A stretch of 64,000 nucleotides of DNA from CAWKEY01 sp963696315. Its GTDB lineage: Bacteria > Pseudomonadota > Gammaproteobacteria > Methylococcales > Methylomonadaceae. The stretch is from the NCBI GenBank assembly GCA_963696315.1, contig CAVOJU010000050.1, positions 1 to 64,000 of the forward strand, given 5' to 3'. Positions 35,397-44,407 of this stretch are shown piece after piece; position 1 is the first letter of the stretch; the number at the start of each line of letters is the position of its first letter. Made by a program: the position numbers and the translations under genes. The notes beneath the pieces were generated by a model. It did no database searches. It had not been told where the DNA came from and saw nothing but the letters and a program-made list of their open reading frames with translations.

Positions 35397-36149
35397 CTAC
35401 TGCGCACTGATTTCCTGCATGGCCTGTTCTACCCAGGCTTCTGCCTCGGCATTAATGTCGGCGGCTTTGCGGCCTTTGCTTTCAATGGGAGGGCCAATTT
35501 TTACCCTGATCGTGCCGGGATATTTCAAGAAACTATAGCGCGGCCAATATTCGCCGGCATTATGGGCAATGGGGATCACTGGATATCCCGATTTATGTGC
35601 CAGTATGGCGCCTCCGGCGCTAAATTTTGTGGGTTCGCCCACAGCAGTTCGGGTGCCTTCAGGATAAATCAGCACCCATAAGCCCTCGTTTAAATATGCG
35701 GTGCCTTTGTCGAGCAGGATGCGCAAGGCATCCCGCTGATTCTTGCGATCGATGGCAATGGGTTTCAGGGTGGCGAGAGCCCAGCCCCAGAGCGGCATCC
35801 ACAGTAATGAGCGTTTTAGCAAGGTCGAGTGAGTCGGGATAAATTTCCGTAGCGCCAGCGTTTCCCAGGCCGACTGATGTTTGCTGAGCACAATGGCCGT
35901 AGGTTGCGCTTTAATGTGTTCAAGGCCTTCAACCTGATAACGAAGGCCGCAAAAAAAATTGGCCATCCATAAAATGACATCTACCCATAGGTTGGCTATT
36001 TTAAAGCGCCGCTCGAATGATAAGAAAAAGGTTAACAGAATCAGGATGCCGACGATGGTAGCGGTCAGAAAAATACAGACAAAGAAAATGGCCGAGCCCA
36101 AGTAAAGACGAATCTTATTGCCCTGAAATGATGTGCTGTGCTGCGTCAT
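35397..36149 (-). CDS. plsC: 1-acyl-sn-glycerol-3-phosphate acyltransferase
   Basis: Acylates lysophosphatidic acid in the inner membrane for phospholipid synthesis. 250 residues with N-terminal membrane helices (LGSAIFFVCIFLTATIVGIL), the acyltransferase box SKHQSAWETLAL (His91-x4-Glu96) and YPEGTRTA near 165. The H-x4-E form instead of H-x4-D is common in this subgroup. It starts inside the end of gmhB (35-base overlap), so the two are co-expressed. Confidence 0.92.
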   Translation of the reverse strand: MTQHSTSFQGNKIRLYLGSAIFFVCIFLTATIVGILILLTFFLSFERRFKIANLWVDVILWMANFFCGLRYQVEGLEHIKAQPTAIVLSKHQSAWETLALRKFIPTHSTLLKRSLLWMPLWGWALATLKPIAIDRKNQRDALRILLDKGTAYLNEGLWVLIYPEGTRTAVGEPTKFSAGGAILAHKSGYPVIPIAHNAGEYWPRYSFLKYPGTIRVKIGPPIESKGRKAADINAEAEAWVEQAMQEISAQ

Positions 36150-36660
36150 AAAGATTTTCGAAAACAGGAATGTTAAGGTTTGGATTATCGGTTAGAGTTT
36201 TTTGGCCCTTACCGGTTTTGACCAGTATTGGAGCCGCGCCTACAGCTTGTGCTGTCTGAATGTCACGCAGGGAATCGCCGATAAAAAACATGCCCTGCAA
36301 ACTGACATGGTGGTCGGCGGCAAAAGCTTCGAGCAAGCCTGGCCTGGGTTTGCGGCAGTTGCAGCCGTCAGCTGGCCCGTGCGGACAAAAATAAACGGCA
36401 TCAATTTTTCCGCCTTTTTCGGCGGTTAGTTGCCGCATTTTGGCATGGATTTTTTCCAGCATGGTCAGATCAAACAAGCCGCGGGCAAGGCCGGACTGAT
36501 TGCTGATAACGGCCACTTTATAGCCATGCCGGTTGAGCAGGGCAATGGCTTCAAGGCTGCCGGCAATGGGCTGCCATTCATCCGGCGATTTGATGAATTG
36601 ATCCGAGTCGGCGTTGATAACGCCGTCACGATCCAGCAAAACGTATCGGCTCTGACTCAT
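36115..36660 (-). CDS. gmhB: D-glycero-beta-D-manno-heptose-1,7-bisphosphate 7-phosphatase
   Basis: HAD-family phosphatase of ADP-heptose synthesis for LPS core. 181 residues: catalytic LLDRDGVIN (Asp10, Asp12), VISNQSGLARG, the zinc loop CPHGPADGCNCRKP typical of GmhB, and GDSLRDIQTAQAVG. It lies 9 bases after glyS and overlaps plsC; the order glyQ-glyS-gmhB-plsC is frequent in Gammaproteobacteria. Confidence 0.95.
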   Translation of the reverse strand: MSQSRYVLLDRDGVINADSDQFIKSPDEWQPIAGSLEAIALLNRHGYKVAVISNQSGLARGLFDLTMLEKIHAKMRQLTAEKGGKIDAVYFCPHGPADGCNCRKPRPGLLEAFAADHHVSLQGMFFIGDSLRDIQTAQAVGAAPILVKTGKGQKTLTDNPNLNIPVFENLYDAAQHIISGQ

Positions 36661-36669
36661 CCGGGCTGA

Positions 36670-38739
36670 TCAGGACTGCAGTTTGGAGATGTCGGCACAG
36701 GTTAAAAACTGCTCGGACAACAGCGTCAGCAAGGCCAGTCGGTTGGCGCGCAGGTCCAGATCATCGGTCATCACCATGACATGATCAAAAAAAGCATCCA
36801 CGTCGTTGCGTAATCCCGCCAAACGATTCAGGGTGGCCTGATAATCGTGTTTTTCCAGCAGCGGCAGAATGTCGTCCGCAGACTGTCTGGCGGCGGCCAG
36901 CAGCCGTTTTTCTTCGGCTTCAGCAAGCTGGCCTATGTTTGCGGCCGCGGGGGTTTCCGATTTTTTCAGAATATTACGGATGCGTTTATTGGCAGCCGCC
37001 AGGCTTTCGGCTTCGGGCAGTTGCCGGAATATTTTGACGGCCTCAAGACGCTGCATAAAGTCCAAAGGCTCGGCGGGGTTGACCGACTTCACGGCGTCAA
37101 ATTCATCCGCGCGGTAGCCGTGATCCAGGCAGTAGCCTTTCAGACGCTCAAAAATGAAATCTGCTACGCGATTCCCCGTTTCAGGGTGATTAAATTCATG
37201 GCTGAACAGCGTTAGTGAATACTCGATTAACTGTTGGATGTTGAGATTAATGTTATTTTCTATGAGTGTGCGGAGTATGCCTAGCGCTGCTCTTCTTAGG
37301 GCATAAGGGTCTTTGTCGCCAGTAGGGATCAAACCGGCGCTGAAGATGCCGGTCAAGGTATCGATTTTTTCGGCAATGGCCAGAATTTGGCCGGTCTGGC
37401 TAGCGGCTGTCGGGCTCCCGGATTGTTTGGGGAAATATTGCTCTTCAAGCGCCCAGGCGACTTCGGAAGCTTCGCCGTCGGCCAGCGCATAATAGCGGCC
37501 CATAATGCCTTGCAGGTTGCCGAACTCGCCGACCATATCAGTCATCAGATCAGTTTTTGCCAGTAAGGCGGCGCGTTTGGCTAGTTCAACGTCTGCGTAT
37601 ATGTGCGTGGCAATATAATCGGCCAACTTGACGACGCGTTCGGTTTTGTCGGCTAGAGTGCCTAATTTTTCCTGGAAGATGATGCTGCCCAGGTTTAGCA
37701 GATGTTCTTCCAGATGTTTTTTCCGGTCCTGTTTCCAGAAAAATTCGGCATCGGACAGACGCGGCGTAATGACGCGCTCATTACCTTGTTGTATCGACTT
37801 GGGATTGCTGCTTTCGATGTTGCTGAAGGTGATGAAGTGGGCCAGCAAATCACCACCGGCGTTTTTAACCGGAAAATATTTCTGGTTGGTCTGCATCGTG
37901 GTGATCAGCACTTCGGCAGGCAATTCAAGAAAGCGCGCATCGAAATTACCGGTAATCGGCACTGGCCATTCATTGAGGGCGGCAATTTCCTCCAGCAGCT
38001 CCTCTTCGATGTGGGCTATGCCGTGGACGGTGGCCGCCGCTTGTTGGGCTGCCGCACGGATCAGCGCTTTACGTTCTTCAAAATCAACAATGACCCTGCC
38101 TTGCTGGTACAGGGTATCCCGATACTGTTCCGACTGGCCGAGTTCAATTTTTTGCGGCGCATGGAAGCGGTGGCCGTAAGTGACAGATCCGCTTTCCAGT
38201 CCTAGAATTTCAGTGTTAATCGCTGTATTGCCGTAAAGCAAGACCGCCCAATGGACAGGGCGAACGAATTCGGTGCTGAAATTGCCCCAGCGCATTCTTT
38301 TGGCAATCGGCAGGATTGCAATACTGTGCCGGATGATGTCCGGTATCAGCTTCTCGGTGGCCTGGCCTTTTATGTTTTGCGTGTAAGTCAGCCATTCGCC
38401 CTTGTCGGTCTTTAGGCGTTCCAGCTTGTCGAAAGTGGTGCCGCAGCTCACGGCAAAACCTTCCGCAGCCTTGCTGGGTGTGCCGTCCGCCGCAAAAGCC
38501 GCTTGCACGGCAGGGCCGCGTTTTTCAACCGTTTTATCGGGCTGCGCCGTGGACAGGTTTTCGATAATCACCGCCAGACGTCTGGGGGTTGCATAGGCTT
38601 TGCTGCCGGTAAAACTTAAGTCGGCGTCTTTTAAGCCTTGGCAGATATTGTCCAGTAAGGCATTGCTCAGTTTTAGCAGGGTTTTGGGGGGCAGTTCTTC
38701 GGAGCCCAATTCAAAAAGTAAATGTTTGCTGCTCGCCAT
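36670..38739 (-). CDS. glyS: Glycyl-tRNA synthetase beta subunit
   Basis: 689 residues, beta subunit of the alpha2beta2 bacterial glycyl-tRNA synthetase. It opens KHLLFELGSEELPPKTLLKL, contains RRLAVIIENL, the HD-like segment and PLGDKDPYALRRAALGILR-like core (seen as PTGDKDPYALRRAALGILR), and ends with a DALR anticodon-binding region (FFDHVMVMTDDLDLRANRLA). The start overlaps the glyQ stop by one base. Confidence 0.96.
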   Translation of the reverse strand: MASSKHLLFELGSEELPPKTLLKLSNALLDNICQGLKDADLSFTGSKAYATPRRLAVIIENLSTAQPDKTVEKRGPAVQAAFAADGTPSKAAEGFAVSCGTTFDKLERLKTDKGEWLTYTQNIKGQATEKLIPDIIRHSIAILPIAKRMRWGNFSTEFVRPVHWAVLLYGNTAINTEILGLESGSVTYGHRFHAPQKIELGQSEQYRDTLYQQGRVIVDFEERKALIRAAAQQAAATVHGIAHIEEELLEEIAALNEWPVPITGNFDARFLELPAEVLITTMQTNQKYFPVKNAGGDLLAHFITFSNIESSNPKSIQQGNERVITPRLSDAEFFWKQDRKKHLEEHLLNLGSIIFQEKLGTLADKTERVVKLADYIATHIYADVELAKRAALLAKTDLMTDMVGEFGNLQGIMGRYYALADGEASEVAWALEEQYFPKQSGSPTAASQTGQILAIAEKIDTLTGIFSAGLIPTGDKDPYALRRAALGILRTLIENNINLNIQQLIEYSLTLFSHEFNHPETGNRVADFIFERLKGYCLDHGYRADEFDAVKSVNPAEPLDFMQRLEAVKIFRQLPEAESLAAANKRIRNILKKSETPAAANIGQLAEAEEKRLLAAARQSADDILPLLEKHDYQATLNRLAGLRNDVDAFFDHVMVMTDDLDLRANRLALLTLLSEQFLTCADISKLQS

Positions 38740-39656
38740 TACGCGGCTCCTTGCTCGACAATCATGGGGAAGCCCAGCGACTCGCGGCGCTGGTAATAGG
38801 CTTCGGCAACGGATTTGGCCATGTTTCTGACTCTTAAGATGTAGCGCTGGCGTTCGGTGACTGAAATGGCGTGGCGGGCATCCAGCAGATTAAAGGCATG
38901 CGAGGCTTTCAGCACCATTTCGTAGGCGGGCAAAGGCAAATCCAGTTCGATCAGTTTCCGGCATTCCTGTTCGTAGGTATCAAAGCCGTGGAACATGAAT
39001 TCGACATTGGCATGATCGAAGTTATAAGCCGACATTTCGACTTCATTCTGATGAAAAACATCGCCATAAGTGACCGTGCCGAACGGGCCTTTGGTCCAGA
39101 CCAGATCATAGACGCTTTTAACGCCCTGCAAATACATGGCGATGCGCTCCAGGCCGTAGGTGATTTCACCGGTAACCGGTTTGCATTCGAGGCCGCCGAC
39201 TTGCTGAAAATAGGTAAACTGAGTCACTTCCATGCCATTTAGCCAGACTTCCCAGCCCAAGCCCCAGGCGCCCAGGGTCGGCGATTCCCAGTTGTCTTCG
39301 ACAAAGCGGATATCGTGTTCGAGCAAATCAAAGCCCAAATAGCGCAAGGAACCAAGATACAGCTCCTGAATATTGGCCGGGGATGGCTTTAACGCGACCT
39401 GAAACTGGTAGTAATGCTGCAGGCGATTGGGGTTTTCGCCAAAGCGGCCGTCCGTGGGGCGGCGCGAGGGCTGCACATAAGCCGTATTCCAGGGCTCCGG
39501 GCCTATGGCGCGCAGAAAGGTGGCAGGGTGGAAGGTGCCCGCGCCTACTTCCTGATCCAAAGGCTGTAATAAAATACAGCCTTGCTGGGCCCAGTATTCC
39601 TGCAGGGCCAGGATAAGTCCCTGAAAAGTGGATAAATCGTTGTTTATACTCGACAC
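38739..39656 (-). CDS. glyQ: Glycyl-tRNA synthetase alpha subunit
   Basis: Catalytic subunit. The conserved start is ...STFQGLILALQEYWAQQGC, so I choose the GTG at 39656 (VSSINNDLSTFQG), giving about 305 residues, the usual size; an ATG at 39797 would add 47 unrelated residues and overlap ubiA's upstream region. Motifs: GAGTFHPATFLRAIGPEPW, YVQPSRRPTDGRFGENPNRL, and GWEVWLNGMEVTQFTYFQQV. First gene of glyQ-glyS-gmhB-plsC. Confidence 0.94.
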   Translation of the reverse strand: MSSINNDLSTFQGLILALQEYWAQQGCILLQPLDQEVGAGTFHPATFLRAIGPEPWNTAYVQPSRRPTDGRFGENPNRLQHYYQFQVALKPSPANIQELYLGSLRYLGFDLLEHDIRFVEDNWESPTLGAWGLGWEVWLNGMEVTQFTYFQQVGGLECKPVTGEITYGLERIAMYLQGVKSVYDLVWTKGPFGTVTYGDVFHQNEVEMSAYNFDHANVEFMFHGFDTYEQECRKLIELDLPLPAYEMVLKASHAFNLLDARHAISVTERQRYILRVRNMAKSVAEAYYQRRESLGFPMIVEQGAA

Positions 39657-39788
39657 GGCGGCTAAAGTTAGGCAATAAAAAAGGCGGCAATTATAACTTA
39701 AAAATGTTGCGGGTGCAGGGTAGGGAATTAAAATTGCCTGCTTGGCGAAGATACGGAGTCTCGCGCCATAGTTGCAATTCCATTTGCG

Positions 39789-40724
39789 ATGACTCAAACT
39801 TTTTTAAGACGCAGCACAGAGCGCCACATTCAACATCAAGCCAGGGTATCCTTAGTGACACTTCATTTTATAATCGATCGCCTGCAACAATACTGGTTAT
39901 TAGCGCGCTTTGACCGGCCTATCGGCATACTGATTTTATTATGGCCGACCTTATGGGCGCTTTGGGTCGCCAGCAGCGGCAAGCCGGACTTGCTGGTTTT
40001 GATGGTGCTGTGCCTGGGCGTAGTGCTGATGCGTGCCGCAGGGTGTGTGATTAATGATTATGCCGATCGTGACTTTGATCCGCATGTGGCGCGCACCAAG
40101 CAGCGGCCTATCGCCGCCGGCAAGGTCAAGCCGAAGGAAGCCTTGATTGTTTTTGTGGTGTTATGTCTGCTGGCCTTCGGCCTGGTATTACTGCTTAACC
40201 TCTACACCATTGCGCTGTCCTTCGTTGCCGCCTTTCTGGCGGCCAGCTATCCGTTCATGAAACGCTACACGCATTTGCCGCAAGCCTACTTGGGCATTGC
40301 CTTTGGCTGGGCCGTGCCGATGGCCTTCAGCGCGCAGACCAACGCGATTCCACTGGTGGCCTGGGTGATGTATTTGGCAGTGGTGTTGTGGGCGCTGGTC
40401 TATGACACCATGTATGCCATGGTCGACAAGGATGACGATTTGAAAATAGGCGTTAAATCGACAGCCATACTGTTTGGTGATTATGACCGTCACATCATGG
40501 CGGTTTTGCAGCTTATTATTCTGGGTTTACTGGTCGCGGTCGGACACATGCAGCAACTGGGTTGGCCGTATTATGGCGGTGTTTTAGTCGCGGCGGGACT
40601 GTCGGTTTATCAGCAAAAACTGATTGTTCACCGGGAAAAGAGTCAATGTTTCAAAGCCTTTTTGAATAACAACTGGTTTGGTGTGGCGGTTTTTGCAGGC
40701 TTGGTCTTGGATTACCTGCAATGA
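39789..40724 (+). CDS. ubiA: 4-hydroxybenzoate polyprenyltransferase
   Basis: Attaches the polyprenyl tail to 4-hydroxybenzoate in ubiquinone synthesis, inner membrane. 311 residues with several membrane spans. First Asp-rich motif NDYADRDFD at 89-97 followed by PHVARTKQRPIAAG, second motif DTMYAMVDKDDDLKIGVKST. The start may lie a little downstream (family usually begins near LHFIIDRLQQYWLLARFDRP). Divergent from glyQ. Confidence 0.95.
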   Translation: MTQTFLRRSTERHIQHQARVSLVTLHFIIDRLQQYWLLARFDRPIGILILLWPTLWALWVASSGKPDLLVLMVLCLGVVLMRAAGCVINDYADRDFDPHVARTKQRPIAAGKVKPKEALIVFVVLCLLAFGLVLLLNLYTIALSFVAAFLAASYPFMKRYTHLPQAYLGIAFGWAVPMAFSAQTNAIPLVAWVMYLAVVLWALVYDTMYAMVDKDDDLKIGVKSTAILFGDYDRHIMAVLQLIILGLLVAVGHMQQLGWPYYGGVLVAAGLSVYQQKLIVHREKSQCFKAFLNNNWFGVAVFAGLVLDYLQ

Positions 40725-40799
40725 GCTTGTGAAAATATTCATACACATTGTTCACTCGGAAGCCAACTCTTCGCGGTTATCGGCGAGATAAAGCTGATA

Positions 40800-40882
40800 A
40801 CCACGAAGGACACAAAGAGCACGAAGCTTCAATATATTGTCTACTTAACTATTTTCTTCGTGCCCTTCGTGATCTTCGTGGT
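40800..40882. repeat. Large imperfect inverted repeat (CCACGAAG type)
   Basis: ACCACGAAGGACACAAAGAG continues to CACGAAG at 40826; its mirror (CTTCGTGCCCTTCGTGATC, then TTCGTGGT) ends at 40882. 27-base arms with a few mismatches around a ~30-base centre. Same family of dispersed hairpin as 11883-12002. It lies after ubiA and may act as a transcript end. Confidence 0.65.
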
Positions 40883-40961
40883 GAATAATGCTTTTTTTAG
40901 GCTGTACTCACTAATTCTTTCTCAGTCTCTTTCGATTGATGCACTCCAGTAGAGAACGTTT

Positions 40962-41522
40962 GTGATCATTAAAAATAACCTGATCTGCCATGCCAGCACA
41001 GCATGCACCGCCGTAGAGTGCTTGAAAGTCGAGGTTGAAACCCTGCTCAATGGCAATTTATGCCTGCGCTATGAATTGACTGGGGACCCGGCACAGTTAC
41101 GCATTCCCTTTCCGCAATTGCCTGAGATGGCCGATGGCTTATGGCAACACACCTGCTTTGAGGCCTTCATTGCGGTCGAGGGCGATGACCGGTATCATGA
41201 GTTCAATTTTTCACCGTCCGGTCAATGGGCGGCCTATGCCTTTAGCGGCTACCGTACGCATTGCGATTGGACAGCCAGCCGCACGCCCGGCATCAATTTC
41301 ACTCTGAGGAATCAGCGCTTGCTGCTCGAAGCGGATATCGCCGCCGAAGATTTACCGCCAAATCTCCTCAACAAGCCCTTTTGGATGAGCTTAGCGGCAG
41401 TGATTGAGACGGTCGAAGGCCAGCATTCGTATTGGGCGTTGCATCATCCGGCCGCCAAGCCTGATTTTCATCATCGGGATGGCTTCGTTCAGCCGCTCAA
41501 AACTGGCGCCCTTTGCCGTTAG
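40962..41522 (+). CDS. DOMON-like domain protein
   Basis: GTG start at 40962 gives 186 residues. The sequence (CFEAFIAVEGDDRYHEFNFS, PSGQWAAYAFSGYR, then NFTLRNQRLLLEADI) matches the DOMON-like / carbohydrate-binding-type beta-sandwich found in bacterial hypothetical proteins. No signal peptide is evident. It is 151 bases upstream of the namZ-like gene, a pairing I have seen in other proteobacteria, which suggests a shared role in sugar or muropeptide metabolism. Function inferred only. Confidence 0.7.
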   Translation: MIIKNNLICHASTACTAVECLKVEVETLLNGNLCLRYELTGDPAQLRIPFPQLPEMADGLWQHTCFEAFIAVEGDDRYHEFNFSPSGQWAAYAFSGYRTHCDWTASRTPGINFTLRNQRLLLEADIAAEDLPPNLLNKPFWMSLAAVIETVEGQHSYWALHHPAAKPDFHHRDGFVQPLKTGALCR

Positions 41523-41673
41523 TTCTCGGCGCCTCGTTTGTTCAAGCTGTTTAAATCATTATTTTTCATCAAAAATCATTATATTAATGGCATGCCGCTG
41601 GTTAATCCTCTTACAAAAAACATCGTGGCGATGCTTTTCAAGAACCAACATCAGTTAACTCATTTGAGAGCCT

Positions 41674-42876
41674 ATGAAATTCGGTATTGACCGTTTACTT
41701 GACGAAGCTACGCTACGCGCTCCGCTGGCCGGCAAACGCTTGGCCTTGCTCGCGCATCCGGCTTCGGTTACGAGGGATTTAACGCATGTCCTGGATGCCT
41801 TGACGTACTTTCCGGAGATCAAGCTCAGCGCCGCCTTCGGCCCGCAACACGGCCTGCGCGGTGACAAGCAGGACAATATGATGGAGTCGCCCGACTTCAT
41901 TGACCCGGCGCTCGGCATTCCGGTATTCAGCCTGTACGGCGAAGTCCGCCGCCCGACTGACGCCATGATGGAGACTTTCGATGTACTGCTGGTCGATTTG
42001 CAGGATCTTGGCTGCCGTATTTACACCTTCATCACCACCCTGCGTTACGTGCTCGAAGCGGCTGCGGCGCACCATAAGCCGGTCTGGATATTGGATCGCC
42101 CGAATCCCGCGGGACGGCCGATCGAAGGCTTGACGCTGCGTCCGGGCTGGGAAAGTTTTGTCGGTGCAGGACCTATGCCGATGCGCCATGGCTTGACCAT
42201 GGGCGAGTTGGCGCACTGGTTTATCAGCGCGCTGCATCTGGATCTGGATTGCCAGGTGATCACCATGCAGGGCTGGCAACCGGAGGCTGCACCGGGTTAC
42301 GGATGGCCGCTGGGAGAACGGGCATGGATCAACCCCAGTCCCAACGCCCCCAATTTGTGGATGACGCGCTGTTATGCCGGCACCGTGATGCTGGAAGGAA
42401 CGACGCTGTCCGAAGGCCGTGGCACGACCCGGCCGCTGGAACTCTTCGGCGCACCCGATATCGATGCCCGAGGCCTGATCAACACCATGCAAGAGATGGC
42501 CCCGCAGTGGCTCTTGGGCTGCCGGTTACGCGAGTGCTGGTTTGAGCCGACCTTTCATAAGCATGCCGGCAAATTGTGCAGCGGAATGCAAATCCATGTC
42601 GAAGATGCGGCCTACGACCATAATGTTTTTCGTCCGTGGCGTTTGCAGGCGCTGGCGTTCAAGGCGCTGCGCGTGCAACAGCCGGATTACCCTCTCTGGC
42701 GCGATTTTCCCTACGAATACGAACTCGATCGTCTCGCTATCGACGTAATCAATGGCTCAACGCTTTTGCGCGAATGGGTGGATGACGCCAACGCCGTGCC
42801 GGAGGATTTGGATATACTTACCAAAACTGATGAGCAAGCTTGGGAGGAAGAGCGCAATTCGTTTTTATTGTATTAG
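41674..42876 (+). CDS. namZ: DUF1343 protein, NamZ-type exo-N-acetylmuramidase
   Basis: 400 residues of the DUF1343 family, whose Bacillus member NamZ releases terminal MurNAc from peptidoglycan glycan. Motifs: AAFGPQHGLRGDKQD near 52-66, VFSLYGEVRRPTDAMM, DLQDLGCRIYTFITTL, ILDRPNPAGRPIEG, ERAWINPSPNAPNL and EGTTLSEGRGTTRPLELFGA. No signal peptide, so a cytoplasmic role in muropeptide recycling is likely. Intact. Family recognition is firm, specific activity inferred. Confidence 0.85.
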   Translation: MKFGIDRLLDEATLRAPLAGKRLALLAHPASVTRDLTHVLDALTYFPEIKLSAAFGPQHGLRGDKQDNMMESPDFIDPALGIPVFSLYGEVRRPTDAMMETFDVLLVDLQDLGCRIYTFITTLRYVLEAAAAHHKPVWILDRPNPAGRPIEGLTLRPGWESFVGAGPMPMRHGLTMGELAHWFISALHLDLDCQVITMQGWQPEAAPGYGWPLGERAWINPSPNAPNLWMTRCYAGTVMLEGTTLSEGRGTTRPLELFGAPDIDARGLINTMQEMAPQWLLGCRLRECWFEPTFHKHAGKLCSGMQIHVEDAAYDHNVFRPWRLQALAFKALRVQQPDYPLWRDFPYEYELDRLAIDVINGSTLLREWVDDANAVPEDLDILTKTDEQAWEEERNSFLLY

Positions 42877-43025
42877 CTAACCTGGTACCTTATATCGGTA
42901 GAGGCTTTATCGAGGCACAAAGCAAAAAATATAAAGCAGATGGTGTGGGGAGAGCGGACTTATCGTTGCCTGGAGTTTTCTGCAGCTATTGCTGGGGTCA
43001 TTAGGGTTTCTGAAGCAGGCATTAA

Positions 43026-43361
43026 TTAAAATTGCCGTTCACAGGGATTACCATCACCATCACCATCCATTTTAGTGCCGGGACAATTACGAATGTAAAA
43101 TAGTGCCTCTTCATAAGAGGACATTTGAGAACACCATACCTTACCCTGGCATTGAAACTGATCTATGGGCTCTACCGGTTGTGTTTCAACTATAGTCGAT
43201 TTGACTTGACCACTGAAGATTCTTTCTTTTGAAACATTGGTATAAATAAAAACCGCCATGGCAATAACAATAAGAACAGGTAACAGGTTAAGACTCTTAT
43301 CGGGTTTAATGACCTTTGAAGGCTTTTTGTAAGTTATTTTTGCGGGGGTGGGGAAATCCAT
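43026..43361 (-). CDS. Excalibur calcium-binding domain protein
   Basis: 111 residues: a cytoplasmic start, one membrane helix (LLPVLIVIAMAVFIYT, about 26-41), and a C-terminal excalibur motif (CSQMSSYEEALFYIRNCPGT, then MDGDGDGNPCERQF) with the DxDxDGxxCE loop and paired Cys. In many Gammaproteobacteria this domain is the tail of a cold-shock-domain protein; the broken cold-shock gene directly upstream (43375-43606) fits that, so this may be the 3' part of a single damaged gene. Confidence 0.8.
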   Translation of the reverse strand: MDFPTPAKITYKKPSKVIKPDKSLNLLPVLIVIAMAVFIYTNVSKERIFSGQVKSTIVETQPVEPIDQFQCQGKVWCSQMSSYEEALFYIRNCPGTKMDGDGDGNPCERQF

Positions 43362-43374
43362 TTTATGCTTCTGT

Positions 43375-43606
43375 TTATTGGGGCCAAAGTAGAGCTGGAG
43401 TCACTCCTTCAATTCTGGCATTGACAGCACGGATCTTCCTTTATCAAAACCTATTTCATAAAGAATAACATCTCCAATAATAGGCTTACGGTTATGCCTC
43501 TTAATGCCTAAATATGATAAAAATATATTTCCCCCATTTTCCGGATTTATGAACCCAAAACCTTATCATCAATCCAGCGTACTAATTTTCCTTTCTCAAT
43601 CACCAT
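43375..43606 (-). pseudogene. Cold-shock-domain gene, frameshifted
   Basis: From ATG 43606: MVIEKGKLVRWIDDK, then after one missing G in a GG/TTTT stretch the other frame gives GFGFINPENGGNIFLSYLGI and RKPIIGDVILYEIGFDKGRS, the RNA-binding core of a CspA-like domain (KGFGFI, NIFLS). A second frame change gives NARIEGVTPALLWPQ-stop at 43375, 14 bases before the excalibur gene. Probably one CSD gene, possibly CSD-excalibur, now broken or misread. Confidence 0.75.
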
Positions 43607-43813
43607 GCTGTAATCTCGCCCACATTTTATTGATTATCACCCCTGCGCCGGACGCATTATCGGGATGCACAACACCGGACGAAGCCAGCAGTTTATTGCC
43701 GATTCATCCAATCCAAAGGGATTCGGGATTGCCATCACAAGGCTAATGTGCAAATCGAACCAATCGTTTTTCGCATAACCACAAGGGGGCTCTTTTCACC
43801 CTACAGGATAATG
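43607..43813. other. Interval without a supported gene
   Basis: AT-balanced sequence between the cold-shock remnant and the hairpin at 43814. No reading frame with family character and no RNA gene. Confidence 0.4.
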
Positions 43814-43867
43814 AAAAAAGGGACTTGGACACAGGGTCAGACTCGACAGATCGCACTCAGTCCCTTT
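43814..43867 (-). terminator. Hairpin with T-run after the potassium-channel gene
   Basis: On the minus strand AAAGGGACT and AGTCCCTTTTTT form a 9-bp stem with a T-tail, with a ~34-base loop. The loop holds GGGTCAGACTCGACA, and a similar string (CAGACTCGACATAGGGTCA) occurs at about 44529-44549, so this may also be a decayed repeat or transposon end. Confidence 0.55.
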
Positions 43868-43924
43868 CGGTGAACACCCTTATCCCGATAAAAGCATAGC
43901 CCATCAATGGTCGAGTTGCCGTTC

Positions 43925-44407
43925 TCAATCTTTTTTAGTGTCGCTGAGATTAGCTTCCAGTTGGTCAAGGCGCTGATGCAGGCGGGCCAATTCCTTTAAT
44001 ATCAGGCTTTCTTCGCGCTCAAGGCCGCGCGTTTCCTCTTCAACGTTGCTCATTTCCTTTCTGACATCGCCTAAATCCCTGCCTATTAGTGCGGCGGAAA
44101 AGCTGGCGGTAAACAGCGCAAACATCCCGAGTCCGAATAGTATCAATACTGCGGCTAACAGCCGTCCCAGGAACGATGTCGGCACAATGTCGCCATAGCC
44201 GACGTGTGTCATGGTTATCCAGGCGTACCAGATGCCGTCGCCAAGGGAATGAATGTTGGGGTCGATCAGGAACATCGTAAAACCGAAGATTACCGATATG
44301 GTTGCGGCGATTATGACAATGTATTCAAGGCTCCTGGCCCTCAATAGATCATCTTTCAGATGAATCAGCCATTTGAAGGCATTGCCGTAAAAACTAAAAT
44401 CAGACAT
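43925..44407 (-). CDS. Two-helix potassium channel
   Basis: 160 residues: a cytoplasmic N-terminus, TM1 (YIVIIAATISVIFGFTMFLI), pore helix and selectivity filter THVGYGD at 67-73, TM2 (LLAAVLILFGLGMFALFTAS), and a C-terminal coiled coil (REESLILKELARLHQRLDQL). It is a minimal KcsA-type subunit with no RCK domain, so presumably a tetrameric ungated or voltage-independent K+ channel. Confidence 0.88.
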   Translation of the reverse strand: MSDFSFYGNAFKWLIHLKDDLLRARSLEYIVIIAATISVIFGFTMFLIDPNIHSLGDGIWYAWITMTHVGYGDIVPTSFLGRLLAAVLILFGLGMFALFTASFSAALIGRDLGDVRKEMSNVEEETRGLEREESLILKELARLHQRLDQLEANLSDTKKD

